This document shows, piece by piece, positions 1 through 8,359 of a stretch of DNA of 36,981 nt; within the stretch, counting starts at the first letter, position 1; the number at the start of each line of letters is the position of its first letter. The translations under genes were made by a program, and so were the position numbers. This DNA comes from Candidatus Dormiibacterota bacterium (lineage in GTDB: Bacteria; Chloroflexota; Dormibacteria; Aeolococcales; Aeolococcaceae): contig PLWW01000055.1 in assembly GCA_003153125.1 (NCBI GenBank), positions 1-36,981 of the forward strand, written 5' to 3'. The notes beneath the pieces were generated by a model. That model was not told the DNA's origin and did no database searches. It saw nothing but the letters and a program-made list of their open reading frames with translations.

Positions 1-375
1 CTAGCTCATGGACGGGGAAGGCTGGCGGACCCGCGAGACACCGTCCAACACCACGCTGACGACGTACCCGAGGTCCAGCCGCGCTGTGGATTCCTTGGCG
101 CGCGATATGTCGGCATCGATGTGGAGCTCGGCACCGGCCGGAAGCAGGCCGCGGAACGCCTCCTCTCTCGGTACGCCCGGGTCAACGCTCTGGGCTGGCC
201 GCAGAATCGGCCGACCATCGGGCCGCTCGAAGACCACGCCGACGTCGGGATGAGCGCGAACGACGAATGACCCGTCATGGAGGCGGCGGTGGTGGAAGTG
301 ACAGAGCGAGAGCAGGTCGCCGAGGTCGGTGGGGCCGCCGTCGGCCCAGTGCTCGATGTGGTGTCCTACAAGTTG
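1..375 (-). pseudogene. HNH endonuclease 3' remnant (DUF222/HNH type)
   Basis: The minus strand is open from 375 to a TAG stop at 1-3. It encodes the C-terminal about 124 residues of an HNH endonuclease: GHHIEHWADGG, then DLLSLCHFHHRRLH, which carry the HNH histidines and the second metal-site region. The first half of the zinc site and the whole N-terminal region are missing, because an in-frame TAG (376-378) lies directly upstream and a serine-recombinase-like start on the other strand begins at 389. HNH domains of this sequence type usually end DUF222 proteins of Actinomycetota, often multicopy and mobile. It is a truncated, probably dead copy. The domain assignment is strong; the inference that it was cut by an insertion or recombination is less certain. 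Confidence 0.7.
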
Positions 376-388
376 CTAATGTGGGCCC

Positions 389-568
389 ATGGCGGTCAGG
401 GTCGGTATCTACGCCCGCATCTCGGAGGATCGGGATGGCGGCACCGACGCGACTGGCGCCACCGTGTCGACTCCTGACCTCAACACGAACCGCGATGGGC
501 GCCGAGACCGCCTAGCGGTGGCCATCCACGCGTCGACGTCAAGCTGGCCAGCGGCCACCTCCGGCTGA
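389..568 (+). pseudogene. Serine recombinase N-terminal remnant
   Basis: The ATG at 389 opens a 59-codon frame whose first 16 residues, MAVRVGIYARISEDRD, match the start of large serine recombinases/integrases, including the Tyr-Ala-Arg-Ile-Ser stretch in which Ser is the catalytic nucleophile. After about residue 20 the similarity stops and the frame ends at a TGA with no recombinase core. It is therefore a short 5' fragment. It abuts the broken HNH gene and lies about 270 bp left of an insertion sequence, which fits a site that has taken repeated insertions. It is too short to function; the family call rests on the N-terminal motif only. Confidence 0.45.
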
Positions 569-657
569 TCTACCCGGTGAGCCCTCGGCAATCGCCCAGG
601 CGATGCCGCGGGCGTCGCGGCCGCCAGCGGGCAGCGACAACGGTCAGGCCACCAGAC

Positions 658-703
658 CTAGGAGACTGCTGAGCAAACCCACCTACACAGGCGTTTGGGG
701 ATG
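658..703 (+). repeat. IS left end, also present as an orphan copy at 3127
   Basis: The first 46 bp of the insertion sequence, from the CTAG through GCGTTTGGGGATG, recur in the same orientation at 3127-3171 with only one base deleted. This copy holds the left inverted repeat and the leader before the transposase start. Confidence 0.85.
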
Positions 704-718
704 TGAGTCAATGGCCGA

Positions 719-2243
719 ATGCAAGGTTCGAGCGACCCCAACCGCGAACTCCTCGATGCCACAGCCTTCTGCCGGCACCTGGTGGAGAAGGGCTCCGTCG
801 CTGACTTCCTGACAGACCATCGGCAGGAGCTGTTCTCCGACGAGCTGTTCGCTGATCTCTTTCCGTCGGGCCGCGGGCGGCCGTCGGTGCCGGCGGATGT
901 CATCGCCACGGTAATGGTGCTGCAGTCGCTGGAGGGTCTCTCGGACCGAGACGCGGCGCGGCAGCTGCGCACCAACATCGCCTGGAAAGGTGGCCACCGG
1001 GATGGCGCTGGACGATCCCGGTTTTCATGCCACGGTGCTCACGCTGTGGCGGAACCGGCTGCGCGCCTCAGCGCGACCACAACGGATCTTCGATGCGGTG
1101 CGGGCGGTCGTCGACCAGACGGGCATCCTGGCAACGCGCCATCGTCGCGTGCTGGATTCCACCGTCCTGGACGACGCGGTCACCAGGCAGGACACGCTGA
1201 TGCAGTTGGTGGCACAGATCCGCGTCGTGCGCCGCCTGATCCCCGAAGCACGAGCACTGACGCTGGTGGCCCATGACTATGAGCAGGGCGGGGCCAAGCC
1301 GGTCTGCGCGTGGAACGACCCCACTGACATCGATCGAGTGGTCACCGAGTTGGTCACCGACGCCCAGACCGTGCTCGATGTGGTTGGTGCGCTGCCGCTG
1401 TCCGAGACGGCGCAGGAAGCGGTGGGGCTGCTCGCCTTGGTGGCGGGCCAGGACGTTGAGCCCGGCGAGGGCGAGGGAACGTGGCGGATCGCGCAACGCA
1501 CCGCGCACGACCGGGTCGTGTCGGTGCACGATCCTGAGTCACGACACGTCCACAAGACGGTGCACAACTACCGGGATGGCTTCAAGGCCCACATCGCCGT
1601 GGAACCGGAGACCGGTGTGGTGACCGCCTGCGAGCTCACCGCGGGCAACGTCGGTGATGCGCAAGCAGCTCCCCGCCTCGTGGAGCGTGAGCCGGCGGGC
1701 ACCGAGGTCCTGGGAGATTCTGCGTATGGCGCCGGTGCCTTTCGCGAGCATCTCGCGACCTGCCAGCAGCCAGCCGTGATCAAGCCGGGACCGCTCCAGC
1801 GGGCGATCGATGGCGGCTTCACCATCGATGACTTCGCCATCGACCTGGACACGCGGACGGTGACCTGCCCTGCCGGCTACGCGGTTCCGATCGCGGCGGG
1901 TGGCACTGCGCGCTTCCGCCAGCGATGTGTCGGCTGCCCGCTGCGCCAGCGGTGCACGACGTCAGTCACCGGTCGAGACGTGAAGGTCCATCCGCATCAC
2001 GCTCTGCTGCGTGCAGCGCGAGAGCAGGCAGAGACACCAGAATTTCACCAGGTCTATCGACAGTCCCGACCGATGGTGGAGCGCAGCATCGCCTGGATCG
2101 TCCGCAAAGGCCACCGCCGCGTCGCCTACTGGGGCATCGACCGCAACCGCCTCTGGCTCGGCCATCGCATCGCCGCCGTGAACCTCACAGCCCTGCTCAA
2201 CCTGGGGCTCCACCGGGGGCCGGAGGGGTGGGCAGTGGGCTGA
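719..2243 (+). pseudogene. IS1182-family transposase, frameshifted
   Basis: The product is a DDE transposase in two overlapping frames. The first frame (719 onward) covers the N-terminal DUF772-like region, including FSDELFADLFPSGRGRPS and LQSLEGLSDRDAARQLRTNIAWK. The second (to 2243) covers the catalytic core, with candidate acidic residues in VLDSTVLDD, GDSAYG and MVERSIAWIVRKGHRRVAYWG, and a Cys-rich stretch CVGCPLRQRC before the last acidic residue. The frames join if one A is removed from the AAA run at 986-988, after which IAWKVATGMALDDPGF reads through. The needed shift is +1 and no classical slippery heptamer is present, so a mutation or sequencing error is likelier than programmed frameshifting. 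Repaired length would be about 508 residues. Confidence 0.85.
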
Positions 2244-2373
2244 GGCCACCCGCCCCCGTGCGCCCGCTGTCACGGGCCCACGGGCGATGACTGCTTCGCA
2301 CGTTTCCGACTGCCCGATCCTCCGGGACGGCGCCTCGACCATCCTCAGACCGGGTTGCTCAGCAGTCTCCTAG

Positions 2374-3126
2374 CCGCGGTCCCGGTGACCTGACCGGAGC
2401 CCGGTGCCGTCGACCAGAGGTCTTCGGGGGACCGGGTATGGGGTCGGGGTAGGGTTGGGTAGGGTTCCGCGCGCGGGCGTTAGAACCCCGACCCCGCACC
2501 TCCAACCCCTGCCTTTCAAGCAGTACCTCCAACCCCTACCTTCCAGCCTACCCACCGAGGTCACCGCACCAGCCTGCCGATGCCCTCACGCCGGAGGACC
2601 GACCTCCGCGGGCTGGCCGAGCGTTACTCCGTCACCCCACCCCGAGGGCCGGACGTCCGTGGCGCTGATCGTCGGAGCTCTGGCCGCTTCCCTGCCCGCC
2701 TCCCTCCTCTGCCTACGGGCGCCCGGGTGGTCGGCAGCCGCTGCACTCCCGCGCGGACCAACGCCTGACGATGGCATCGCGCTCAACCTGCAGGCCGCGC
2801 CCGCCGTCGTGGTGACCCAGTACGAGGCTGACCTGGCCGGGGACGGTTGGACCACCCCGGAGGAGTTCCGTCCAATGCAGGGGGGGTTCGTGTCGAGCGA
2901 GAGGCGGAGCGGCGGGCCCACCGCGAGGGTGACCAGGCCCCGATCTGACCGCCACCGTCGGAGTGCGGGACGACGGGTCGAGGAGGTGCTACTCAGCCTC
3001 AACTGGGACGCCGTCCACCCAGCCCTTGAAGATGGGGAGGCGCTGCTTCAGGTCTCTGCTATGGATGTCGGCAGGGAACGGTCACAAGCGGACAGACCGG
3101 GTCGGTATGAACGAGTGAAAATGCGT
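2374..3126. other. Inter-element stretch without a convincing gene
   Basis: About 750 bp between the IS right end and the orphan IS left end. It holds a G-tract cluster near 2426-2464, inverted repeats and short direct repeats (CACCTCCAACCCCT at 2497-2510; CCTCCAACCCCT again at 2527-2538). A long plus-strand frame runs through it (2404-3141), but its first part follows the low-complexity repeats and is not credible. From about 2658 a signal-peptide-like stretch followed by TQYEADLAGDGWTTPEEF looks faintly like a decayed secreted-protein gene. No family is recognised. Confidence 0.4.
2426..2464 (+). other. G-quadruplex-forming tract
   Basis: The plus strand has seven consecutive runs of three to five G separated by two or three bases; the last five are GGGG-TC-GGGG-TA-GGG-TT-GGG-TA-GGG. 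This satisfies the usual G3+N1-7 G-quadruplex rule several times over. The same segment forms an alternative hairpin: GGGGTCGGGGT (2440-2450) pairs with ACCCCGACCCC (2485-2495), and GGGTTC (2462-2467) pairs with GAACCC (2483-2488) around a CG-rich loop. No gene clearly uses it as a promoter or terminator. Confidence 0.6.
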
Positions 3127-3171
3127 CTAGGAGACTGCTGAGCAAACCCACTACACAGGCGTTTGGGGATG
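3127..3171 (+). repeat. Orphan IS1182-type left end
   Basis: A 45-bp copy of the left end of the insertion sequence at 658, in direct orientation and with a single-base deletion. Downstream sequence shows no transposase, so this is a solo end left by deletion, or by recombination with the intact copy. Confidence 0.8.
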
Positions 3172-3617
3172 GGGTCCTGACATAGAGACAGGTGCTTTAG
3201 GTCAAGTCCCACGGAGTGGTGTGAATTCGATGGAGTTCTCACAACGTCGGTGATCTAAAAGGATGAGCCAGTGGTCGCGGCTATGCGCTCCACACGGCGT
3301 TGATGACGACATCAACCTCAGAAGCAAAAGTGCGCTGTGGACAAGGCATGAAACTTGTGCATGACGATATATCCGAAATAGGCGAGGCCCCACACCGTGG
3401 TTCGTGCCTGACCTACACAGATCCGGGGTAACTACCGTGAGGCGCCGGTGGGAATAGGCCGCCGCAATCCCGGGGCGGGATTGTTCCTGGAGATCCAGCC
3501 GTGCTCCCCGGCCGGGCTTACACCGCGTCGCGGAGCGAGGGAGCGACCCCACACCCGGTGCCCCTCAGGTCCCCGCCGATTCGGCGCCTACTGTGTGTGC
3601 GGCACTGTACGGATACG
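3172..3617. other. Non-coding stretch upstream of the GntR gene
   Basis: About 450 bp with lower GC than the flanks in places and no frame with coding character. A minus-strand frame at 3202-3552 is open, but its product is Arg/Ser/Leu-rich with no recognisable motif. The right end carries the operator-like palindromes described separately. Confidence 0.5.
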
Positions 3618-3651
3618 AGATATTGCATCTGGGATGTGAGATATCATATCT
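3618..3651 (+). promoter_or_regulatory. Tandem 13-bp palindromic operators
   Basis: Two 13-mers with AGAT...ATCT arms lie in an AT-rich patch: AGATATTGCATCT (3618-3630) and AGATATCATATCT (3639-3651). The second is a perfect palindrome with one central base. Their starts are 21 bp apart, two helical turns. They end 7 bp before the likely GTG start of the GntR gene, which fits autoregulation by that protein and possibly control of the transporter operon. Confidence 0.6.
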
Positions 3652-3658
3652 TGCCCTC

Positions 3659-4372
3659 GTGCCGCAGATTTTGGTCATTCACGAGGCTCCCGCGCCGCTG
3701 GAACCCATCGACCTCCGTCGGAACAGCCTCACCCGGCAGGTGCATGACGCTATCCGGGACGCCATCGTGTCAAAGCGGCTGCCGCCCGGCATTCGGCTGT
3801 CCGAGGCGGCGCTCGCCGAACAGTTCGGCGTCAGCAAGACCCCGGTGCGCGAGGCCCTGGTGCGGCTGGTGGCCATCGGCCTCGTGGAAACCGAGGGCGC
3901 CCGCGGCGCCCGCGTGGTCACGCCGTCGCGGGACCGCATCCGTCACGCCTACGAGGTGCGCGGCGGCCACGAGTTCACCGCTGCCCGGCTTGCGGCAGCC
4001 CGCGCCGGCCGCCGTGAGGTCGCCGACCTGCAGCGTGTCGCCGAGCAGTCAGTGGTGCGTGCGGAGGCTGGGGACGCGCCCGGCTTCCGCGAGTTCGACG
4101 CACTCTTCCACCGGGGGGTTGCCCGCGCTGCCGCAAACCCGCTGCTCACAGAGCTCGTCGAGAACAGCTTTTCGCTGACGTGGGCGCTGCGCCGTCGCGA
4201 CGTTCCGGTCACCGGCGACTCGATCGAGTGTGCCCACCAGCACGTGAGTATCGCCCGCGCAATTCGCGAGCGCGAAGAGCAGAGAGCGTCGATGGAGATG
4301 CTCGCTCACATCGACAAGGTAATGAACATGGTGCTCGTTGCACTGGAGGAGAGCGAGACAACGGCCGTCTGA
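3659..4372 (+). CDS. FCD-type GntR family transcriptional regulator
   Basis: A cytoplasmic DNA-binding regulator of 237 residues. Residues about 22-90 form the GntR winged helix (LSEAALAEQFGVSKTPVREALVRL is typical); the rest is an FCD ligand-binding domain rich in His/Glu, which in this family often binds a metal and a carboxylate effector. The frame can be extended to a GTG at 3593, but that would place the palindromic operators inside the gene, so the GTG at 3659 is preferred; no good Shine-Dalgarno precedes it and the message may be leaderless. It is followed after 69 bp by the ABC transporter operon on the same strand and is the natural candidate for its regulator. The ligand is unknown. 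Confidence 0.88.
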   Translation: MPQILVIHEAPAPLEPIDLRRNSLTRQVHDAIRDAIVSKRLPPGIRLSEAALAEQFGVSKTPVREALVRLVAIGLVETEGARGARVVTPSRDRIRHAYEVRGGHEFTAARLAAARAGRREVADLQRVAEQSVVRAEAGDAPGFREFDALFHRGVARAAANPLLTELVENSFSLTWALRRRDVPVTGDSIECAHQHVSIARAIREREEQRASMEMLAHIDKVMNMVLVALEESETTAV

Positions 4373-4441
4373 CACACGCCGGCCGGCCCTTGCCAGGGCG
4401 CTCCGACCGACGCACATCGCCGAACGGCGAAGGGGAAAACC

Positions 4442-5671
4442 ATGCGCAGCACGCGGACACGGCTCGGCAAGGTGACACTAGTGACCGCACTCTGTGTGGG
4501 GGTGGCTGCCTGCGGCACGCCCGCACCGGCTGCGAGCAGCACAACGTCCGGCCCGCTGAAGGTCGGCATCTCGGTCTCGCTGACAGGCGACTTCTCGAAC
4601 ACCGGCAAGGCCGCACAGCTCGGCTACCAACTGTGGGCCGCCCAGATCAACGCCAAGGGCGGGATCCTCGGCCGCCAGGTCCAACTGTCATTCGCGGATG
4701 ATGCGAGCAGCCCAGCCCAGGTCGTCACCAACTACCAGAACTTCATCAGCCGTGACAAGGTGGACCTCGTCTTCGGGCCCTACTCGAGCCTTCTGACCCT
4801 GGCTGCGGCAAAGGTAGCCAACCGCTACGGCTACAGCTTCGTGGAGGGCGCGGGCAATGGGCCGTCGGTGTTCGACGCGCACCTGCCCAACCTCATCGAC
4901 GCCGGACCCGCGACCGCTATCAACGGAGCCCAGGTGTGGGGCGACTACATCCTGTCGCTGCCTCCGGACCAGCGCCCCAAGACGGCGGCGTACCCGTCGC
5001 TGGTCGATCCCTTCTCGCAGCCCACCGCCGCAGCGTTGCAGAAGCGGTTCGAGGCCGCGGGCATCACTACGGTGTACTCGGCAACCTACCCCGCTGAGAC
5101 CACCAGCCTCGGCGGTGTTATCGCCAAGGTCGCATCCCAGAACCCCGATATGGTGGTGAGTGGCTCGCAGGACGCTGACGGCTGGGCCCAGGTACAGTCG
5201 ATGATCCAGCAGAAGTTCAACCCGAAGTTCCTCTTCATGACCAACGGTCCGGAGAATCCCGTCGACTTTCCGAAGAACGTCGGTGCGCAGAACACCGAGG
5301 GCGTCTTTACCTCCGATGTCTGGACCTACAGCGCGCCGATCCCGGGCAACAGCGACTTCGTCAAGGCGTACATCGCCAAGAATGGCGGCACCCCGGGCGG
5401 CATCGATTCGACGTCTGCTGAGACCTACGCGGTGGGCCAGCTCATCGAGGCGGTCGCCGCCAAGACCGGCAAGATCGACAACCAGACGATCATCTCCACG
5501 CTGCACCAGGGCAGCTACCAGACCGTCGTCGGCGTGGTGAGCGTCGATCAGTACGGCGCGCCCAAGGGGACGCAGTTCCTCGAGGAGTGGGTCGGCGGCA
5601 AGCTGACCATCGTCTACCCGTCGAACATCGCCGAGCACGCGCCCGTCATCCCCAAGCCGGTCTGGCCGTAA
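4442..5671 (+). CDS. ABC transporter substrate-binding lipoprotein (Liv/aromatic type)
   Basis: The extracytoplasmic receptor of a Liv-type (HAAT) ABC importer, 409 residues. A lipoprotein signal peptide ends in VAAC with the lipidated Cys at residue 24. The mature part begins LKVGISVSLTGDFSNTGKAAQLGYQLW, the usual start of the type I periplasmic-binding fold (Peripla_BP_6). The ATG at 4442 follows a GAAGGGG ribosome site. It is the first gene of a five-gene importer set (binding protein, two permeases, two ATPases). Members bind branched-chain amino acids, amides, urea or aromatic acids. The neighbouring ring-cleavage genes favour an aromatic or N-acyl-aromatic ligand, but the sequence does not settle this. 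Confidence 0.9.
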   Translation: MRSTRTRLGKVTLVTALCVGVAACGTPAPAASSTTSGPLKVGISVSLTGDFSNTGKAAQLGYQLWAAQINAKGGILGRQVQLSFADDASSPAQVVTNYQNFISRDKVDLVFGPYSSLLTLAAAKVANRYGYSFVEGAGNGPSVFDAHLPNLIDAGPATAINGAQVWGDYILSLPPDQRPKTAAYPSLVDPFSQPTAAALQKRFEAAGITTVYSATYPAETTSLGGVIAKVASQNPDMVVSGSQDADGWAQVQSMIQQKFNPKFLFMTNGPENPVDFPKNVGAQNTEGVFTSDVWTYSAPIPGNSDFVKAYIAKNGGTPGGIDSTSAETYAVGQLIEAVAAKTGKIDNQTIISTLHQGSYQTVVGVVSVDQYGAPKGTQFLEEWVGGKLTIVYPSNIAEHAPVIPKPVWP

Positions 5672-5695
5672 TCGAGTAACGGCGGACGACGTCCA

Positions 5696-6571
5696 GTGCA
5701 TCTGCTCATCCAGGCGATCATCCTCGGCGTGCTTACCGGTGGTCTGTACGCGCTGATGACCAGCGGCCTGACTCTGACCTTCGGGACCATGCGGATCATC
5801 AACATGGCGCAGGGGGTGTTCGTGGTGTGCGGCGCATACATCGCGTTCACGATGTTCAATTACCTGCACATCGATCCCTTCCTGTCGATCCTCGTCTCGA
5901 CGCCGCTGCTATTCGCCGTCGGTGTGACTCTGCAGACGTTCCTGCTCAAACCGATTCGGCATGACGCACACCGGTTGTCGCTGCTGATGACCTGGGCGAT
6001 GGCGATAGGGCTGGAGGGCATCCTGAGCCTCATCTTCGGGACCGACTTCCGCGGCATCACCACCACATACCAGAACAGCTCGTGGACCATTGCCGGATAC
6101 CAGTTCCCTGTGGTGCGGGTCCTTGCCTTCGGGCTCTCCGTGCTCATCCTGGTGGGCATGTATCTGCTACTCGCACGGACCAAGTTCGGCCGGGCGGTGC
6201 GCGCCGTTTCCCAGCGCGAGTCGGCGGCGAAGCTTCTCGGCGTCAATACCGACAGAACCGCCGCGCTCGCGTTCGGCATCGGTGCTGCAACCGCCGGCGC
6301 GGCGGGTGCGATGTTCGGCCTGGTCAGCAGCTTCGACCCGGCGAGTCACTACGACCTGATCGGGCGGCTGCTAGCCATCTGCGTGCTCGGTGGTCTCGGC
6401 AGCAACGCCGGCGCCATCACCGGCGCGGTGGCCCTGGCCCTCTCCGAATCACTTGTCCAGGCCGAATTCTCACCGGCGTGGTCATCGGTGCCCTTCTACG
6501 TTCTGCTCGTCATCGTTCTCGTCGCCCGTCCCCAGGGGCTCTTCGGTGTGCGCACCAGGGGCGCCATATGA
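5696..6571 (+). CDS. Branched-chain-type ABC transporter permease (LivH-like)
   Basis: An integral membrane permease of 291 residues with about eight hydrophobic segments and the LivH hallmarks: GVLTGGLYALMTSGLTLTFGTMRIINMAQG near the N-terminus, and GADTDR-like and GLGSNAGAITGA loops near the ATPase-contact and C-terminal regions. It starts with GTG 25 bp after the binding-protein gene, and its TGA overlaps the ATG of the next permease. With LivM it forms the membrane channel of the importer. Confidence 0.9.
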   Translation: MHLLIQAIILGVLTGGLYALMTSGLTLTFGTMRIINMAQGVFVVCGAYIAFTMFNYLHIDPFLSILVSTPLLFAVGVTLQTFLLKPIRHDAHRLSLLMTWAMAIGLEGILSLIFGTDFRGITTTYQNSSWTIAGYQFPVVRVLAFGLSVLILVGMYLLLARTKFGRAVRAVSQRESAAKLLGVNTDRTAALAFGIGAATAGAAGAMFGLVSSFDPASHYDLIGRLLAICVLGGLGSNAGAITGAVALALSESLVQAEFSPAWSSVPFYVLLVIVLVARPQGLFGVRTRGAI

Positions 6572-7620
6572 AGAGGTGGGCAAGCGCACACCGTGGGCTG
6601 CTCATCGGCCTGGTGGTGATCCTCGCGCTCGCACTCTTTCCGTTCAGCGGGGTGGAGGGCTGGATCGTTAACATCGGTATCTTCACCCTGATGTACGCAG
6701 CGCTGGGCTCGGCGTGGAACCTGATCGGGGGGTACACCGGCTATGTGTCGCTGGGCAGCGTGGCCTTCTTCGGACTCGGTGCCTACGGGCTGGCGCTCAC
6801 CTTCCAGCACGTCGGCGTCGGTGATGGGCTTCTGCCCTTCGCGCTGGTGCCGGTCATCGGCATAGCGGTGGCGATCATCAGCCTGCCGCTTGGTTTTGTC
6901 GCGTTCAGGACGCGCGGCCTGCCTTTCATCATCGTCACCATCTCGCTGGTCATCATCCTGCAGTACCTCGCCCTGAACCTCACCGCCGTGACTGGTGGAG
7001 CGCCGGGCCTCCAGGTGCCGCAGGCGCCCTTCCAGCCGGGGACGTACGAGCAGTACTTCTACTGGGCAATGCTGACCGTCTTCGCGGTAACTCTGCTGGC
7101 TTGCGCCTACGTGCGGGGGAGCCGGCTTGGCCTGATGATGTTCGCCGTCCGCGAGGATGAGGATAAGGCGCGCGGCCTCGGCGTCGCGACGTCGGTGCCC
7201 AAGTTCGCCGCCTTCGCGGGCAGCGCCGCCTTCTCGGCGATGGCGGGGGCAGTGTGGGCGTACTACCTGTCTACGGTGTACCCGCAGTTTGCCTTCGACG
7301 GGGAGTTCCTGGCTATGGGAATCATCCTCGTCGCCTACCTCGGCGGCATCGGCACACTCTGGGGACCGTTCATCGGCGCACTGATCCTCACGCCCGCCCA
7401 GCAATACTTCGCGTACTCGCTGGGCGGCAGCCAGCTCTATCTCATCGCCTACGCCGCGGTGTTTGTGGTGGTGATGCTGTTCTTGCCACGGGGCGTCGTC
7501 ACCACCTTCGCCGACCGGGCGCTGCGCCGCAGCCGCCGCCGCAAGCAGGCCGTCGAGGAGCTGGCGACTGCGGAGTTGGAACCGCCGGTCGAGGCCTCCA
7601 GCCACGCGGTGGCGCGTTGA
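6568..7620 (+). CDS. Branched-chain-type ABC transporter permease (LivM-like)
   Basis: The second permease, 350 residues, starting at an ATG that overlaps the preceding stop (ATGA). Family landmarks are LGSAWNLIGGYTGYVSLG, the EAA-like AVREDEDKARGLGVATSVPKF loop that contacts the ATPases, and YLGGIGTLWGPFIGA near the C-terminus. The frame stays open far upstream, but that part overlaps LivH out of frame and is spurious. A charged 25-residue C-terminal tail follows the last membrane segment. Confidence 0.9.
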   Translation: MKRWASAHRGLLIGLVVILALALFPFSGVEGWIVNIGIFTLMYAALGSAWNLIGGYTGYVSLGSVAFFGLGAYGLALTFQHVGVGDGLLPFALVPVIGIAVAIISLPLGFVAFRTRGLPFIIVTISLVIILQYLALNLTAVTGGAPGLQVPQAPFQPGTYEQYFYWAMLTVFAVTLLACAYVRGSRLGLMMFAVREDEDKARGLGVATSVPKFAAFAGSAAFSAMAGAVWAYYLSTVYPQFAFDGEFLAMGIILVAYLGGIGTLWGPFIGALILTPAQQYFAYSLGGSQLYLIAYAAVFVVVMLFLPRGVVTTFADRALRRSRRRKQAVEELATAELEPPVEASSHAVAR

Positions 7621-7622
7621 CC

Positions 7623-8357
7623 ATGGGCGCGCTCCTGGAGATCGAGGGACTGGCCAAGCGATTCGGTGGCATCGTTGCGGTCGATGGCTGCTCGTTCAGC
7701 GTGGAGACAGGCAGCATCACCGGCCTGATCGGACCCAACGGTTCGGGCAAGACCACGGTGCTCAACATGCTCAGCGGCTACCTGGCGAGCGACGCGGGCT
7801 CGATTCTTTTCGACGGCAAGCGGATTGGCCGTCCCGACCCCACTGCGATGTACCGCCGGGGCATGAGCCGCACCTTTCAGCGCGCCCGTGTTCTGCCCGA
7901 GATCGATGTTCTCGACAACCTTCTCGTGGCCGCACCCAAGCGCGGCCTGGCGGTGTGGGGGATGTCGAAGGCCAACCGGGCCACGGTGGATTACGCCATG
8001 ACCCTGCTGGAGGATTTCAGGCTGATCCGGCTTGCGGAGGCCAAGGCGGGCGAGCTCTCGTACGGCCAGCAGAAATTGCTCGAGTTCGCGACGGTGCTCA
8101 TGGGCCAGCCCCGGCTGGTCCTCCTCGACGAGCCGACCGCCGGTGTCAACCACGTGATGGTCGACCTCATGACCGAGCGCATCCGCCAGTTCCATGCCCA
8201 GGGACTCACCTTTCTCGTCATCGAGCACAACATGGAATTCGTCATGAGTCTGTGCAATCCCATCGTGGTGCTCGACCACGGCAAGCAGCTCTTCGGCGGC
8301 GCGCCGGACGAGGTGCAGCAGAACCAGCTCGTGCTCGACGCGTACCTGGGAGACTAG
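7623..8357 (+). CDS. ABC transporter ATP-binding protein (LivG-like)
   Basis: A 244-residue cytoplasmic ATPase. It has Walker A GPNGSGKTT near residue 37, a LivG-type MSRTFQRARVLPEIDVLDNLLVA segment, signature LSYGQQK, Walker B LVLLDEPTAGV, and switch His in VIEHNMEFV. The C-terminal LivG extension for permease contact is present. The ATG lies 2 bp after the LivM stop, and the LivF-like gene follows after 2 bp, so the five genes form one transcription unit. Confidence 0.9.
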   Translation: MGALLEIEGLAKRFGGIVAVDGCSFSVETGSITGLIGPNGSGKTTVLNMLSGYLASDAGSILFDGKRIGRPDPTAMYRRGMSRTFQRARVLPEIDVLDNLLVAAPKRGLAVWGMSKANRATVDYAMTLLEDFRLIRLAEAKAGELSYGQQKLLEFATVLMGQPRLVLLDEPTAGVNHVMVDLMTERIRQFHAQGLTFLVIEHNMEFVMSLCNPIVVLDHGKQLFGGAPDEVQQNQLVLDAYLGD

Positions 8358-8359
8358 TC

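Larger units (their letters stand above)
658..2373 (+). mobile_element. IS1182-type insertion sequence (1716 bp)
   Basis: The element is bounded by near-perfect terminal inverted repeats. The left end reads CTAGGAGACTGCTGAGCAA (658-676) and the right end is its exact complement (2355-2373); the next bases differ by one A. CTAG sits at both outer edges. Because CTAG is itself a palindrome, it may be a 4-bp target duplication or part of the repeat. The single transposase gene fills the interior. Size, ends and protein fit the IS1182 family. The transposase carries a frameshift, so the copy is probably immobile unless complemented. Confidence 0.85.

Noticed and set aside
986-988. Programmed frameshift in the IS transposase
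   Set aside because: The shift needed is +1 at a short AAA run with no slippery heptamer, whereas programmed shifts in insertion sequences are usually -1 at A-rich heptamers; a mutation or sequencing error is simpler.
2404-3141. 245-residue secreted protein
   Set aside because: The first third is translated low-complexity G/C repeats, the C-terminal end runs into the orphan IS end, and coding character changes frame around 2930.
3202-3552. 116-residue minus-strand protein
   Set aside because: Composition is untypical, there are no motifs, no ribosome site is seen, and it overlaps the likely promoter region of the GntR gene.
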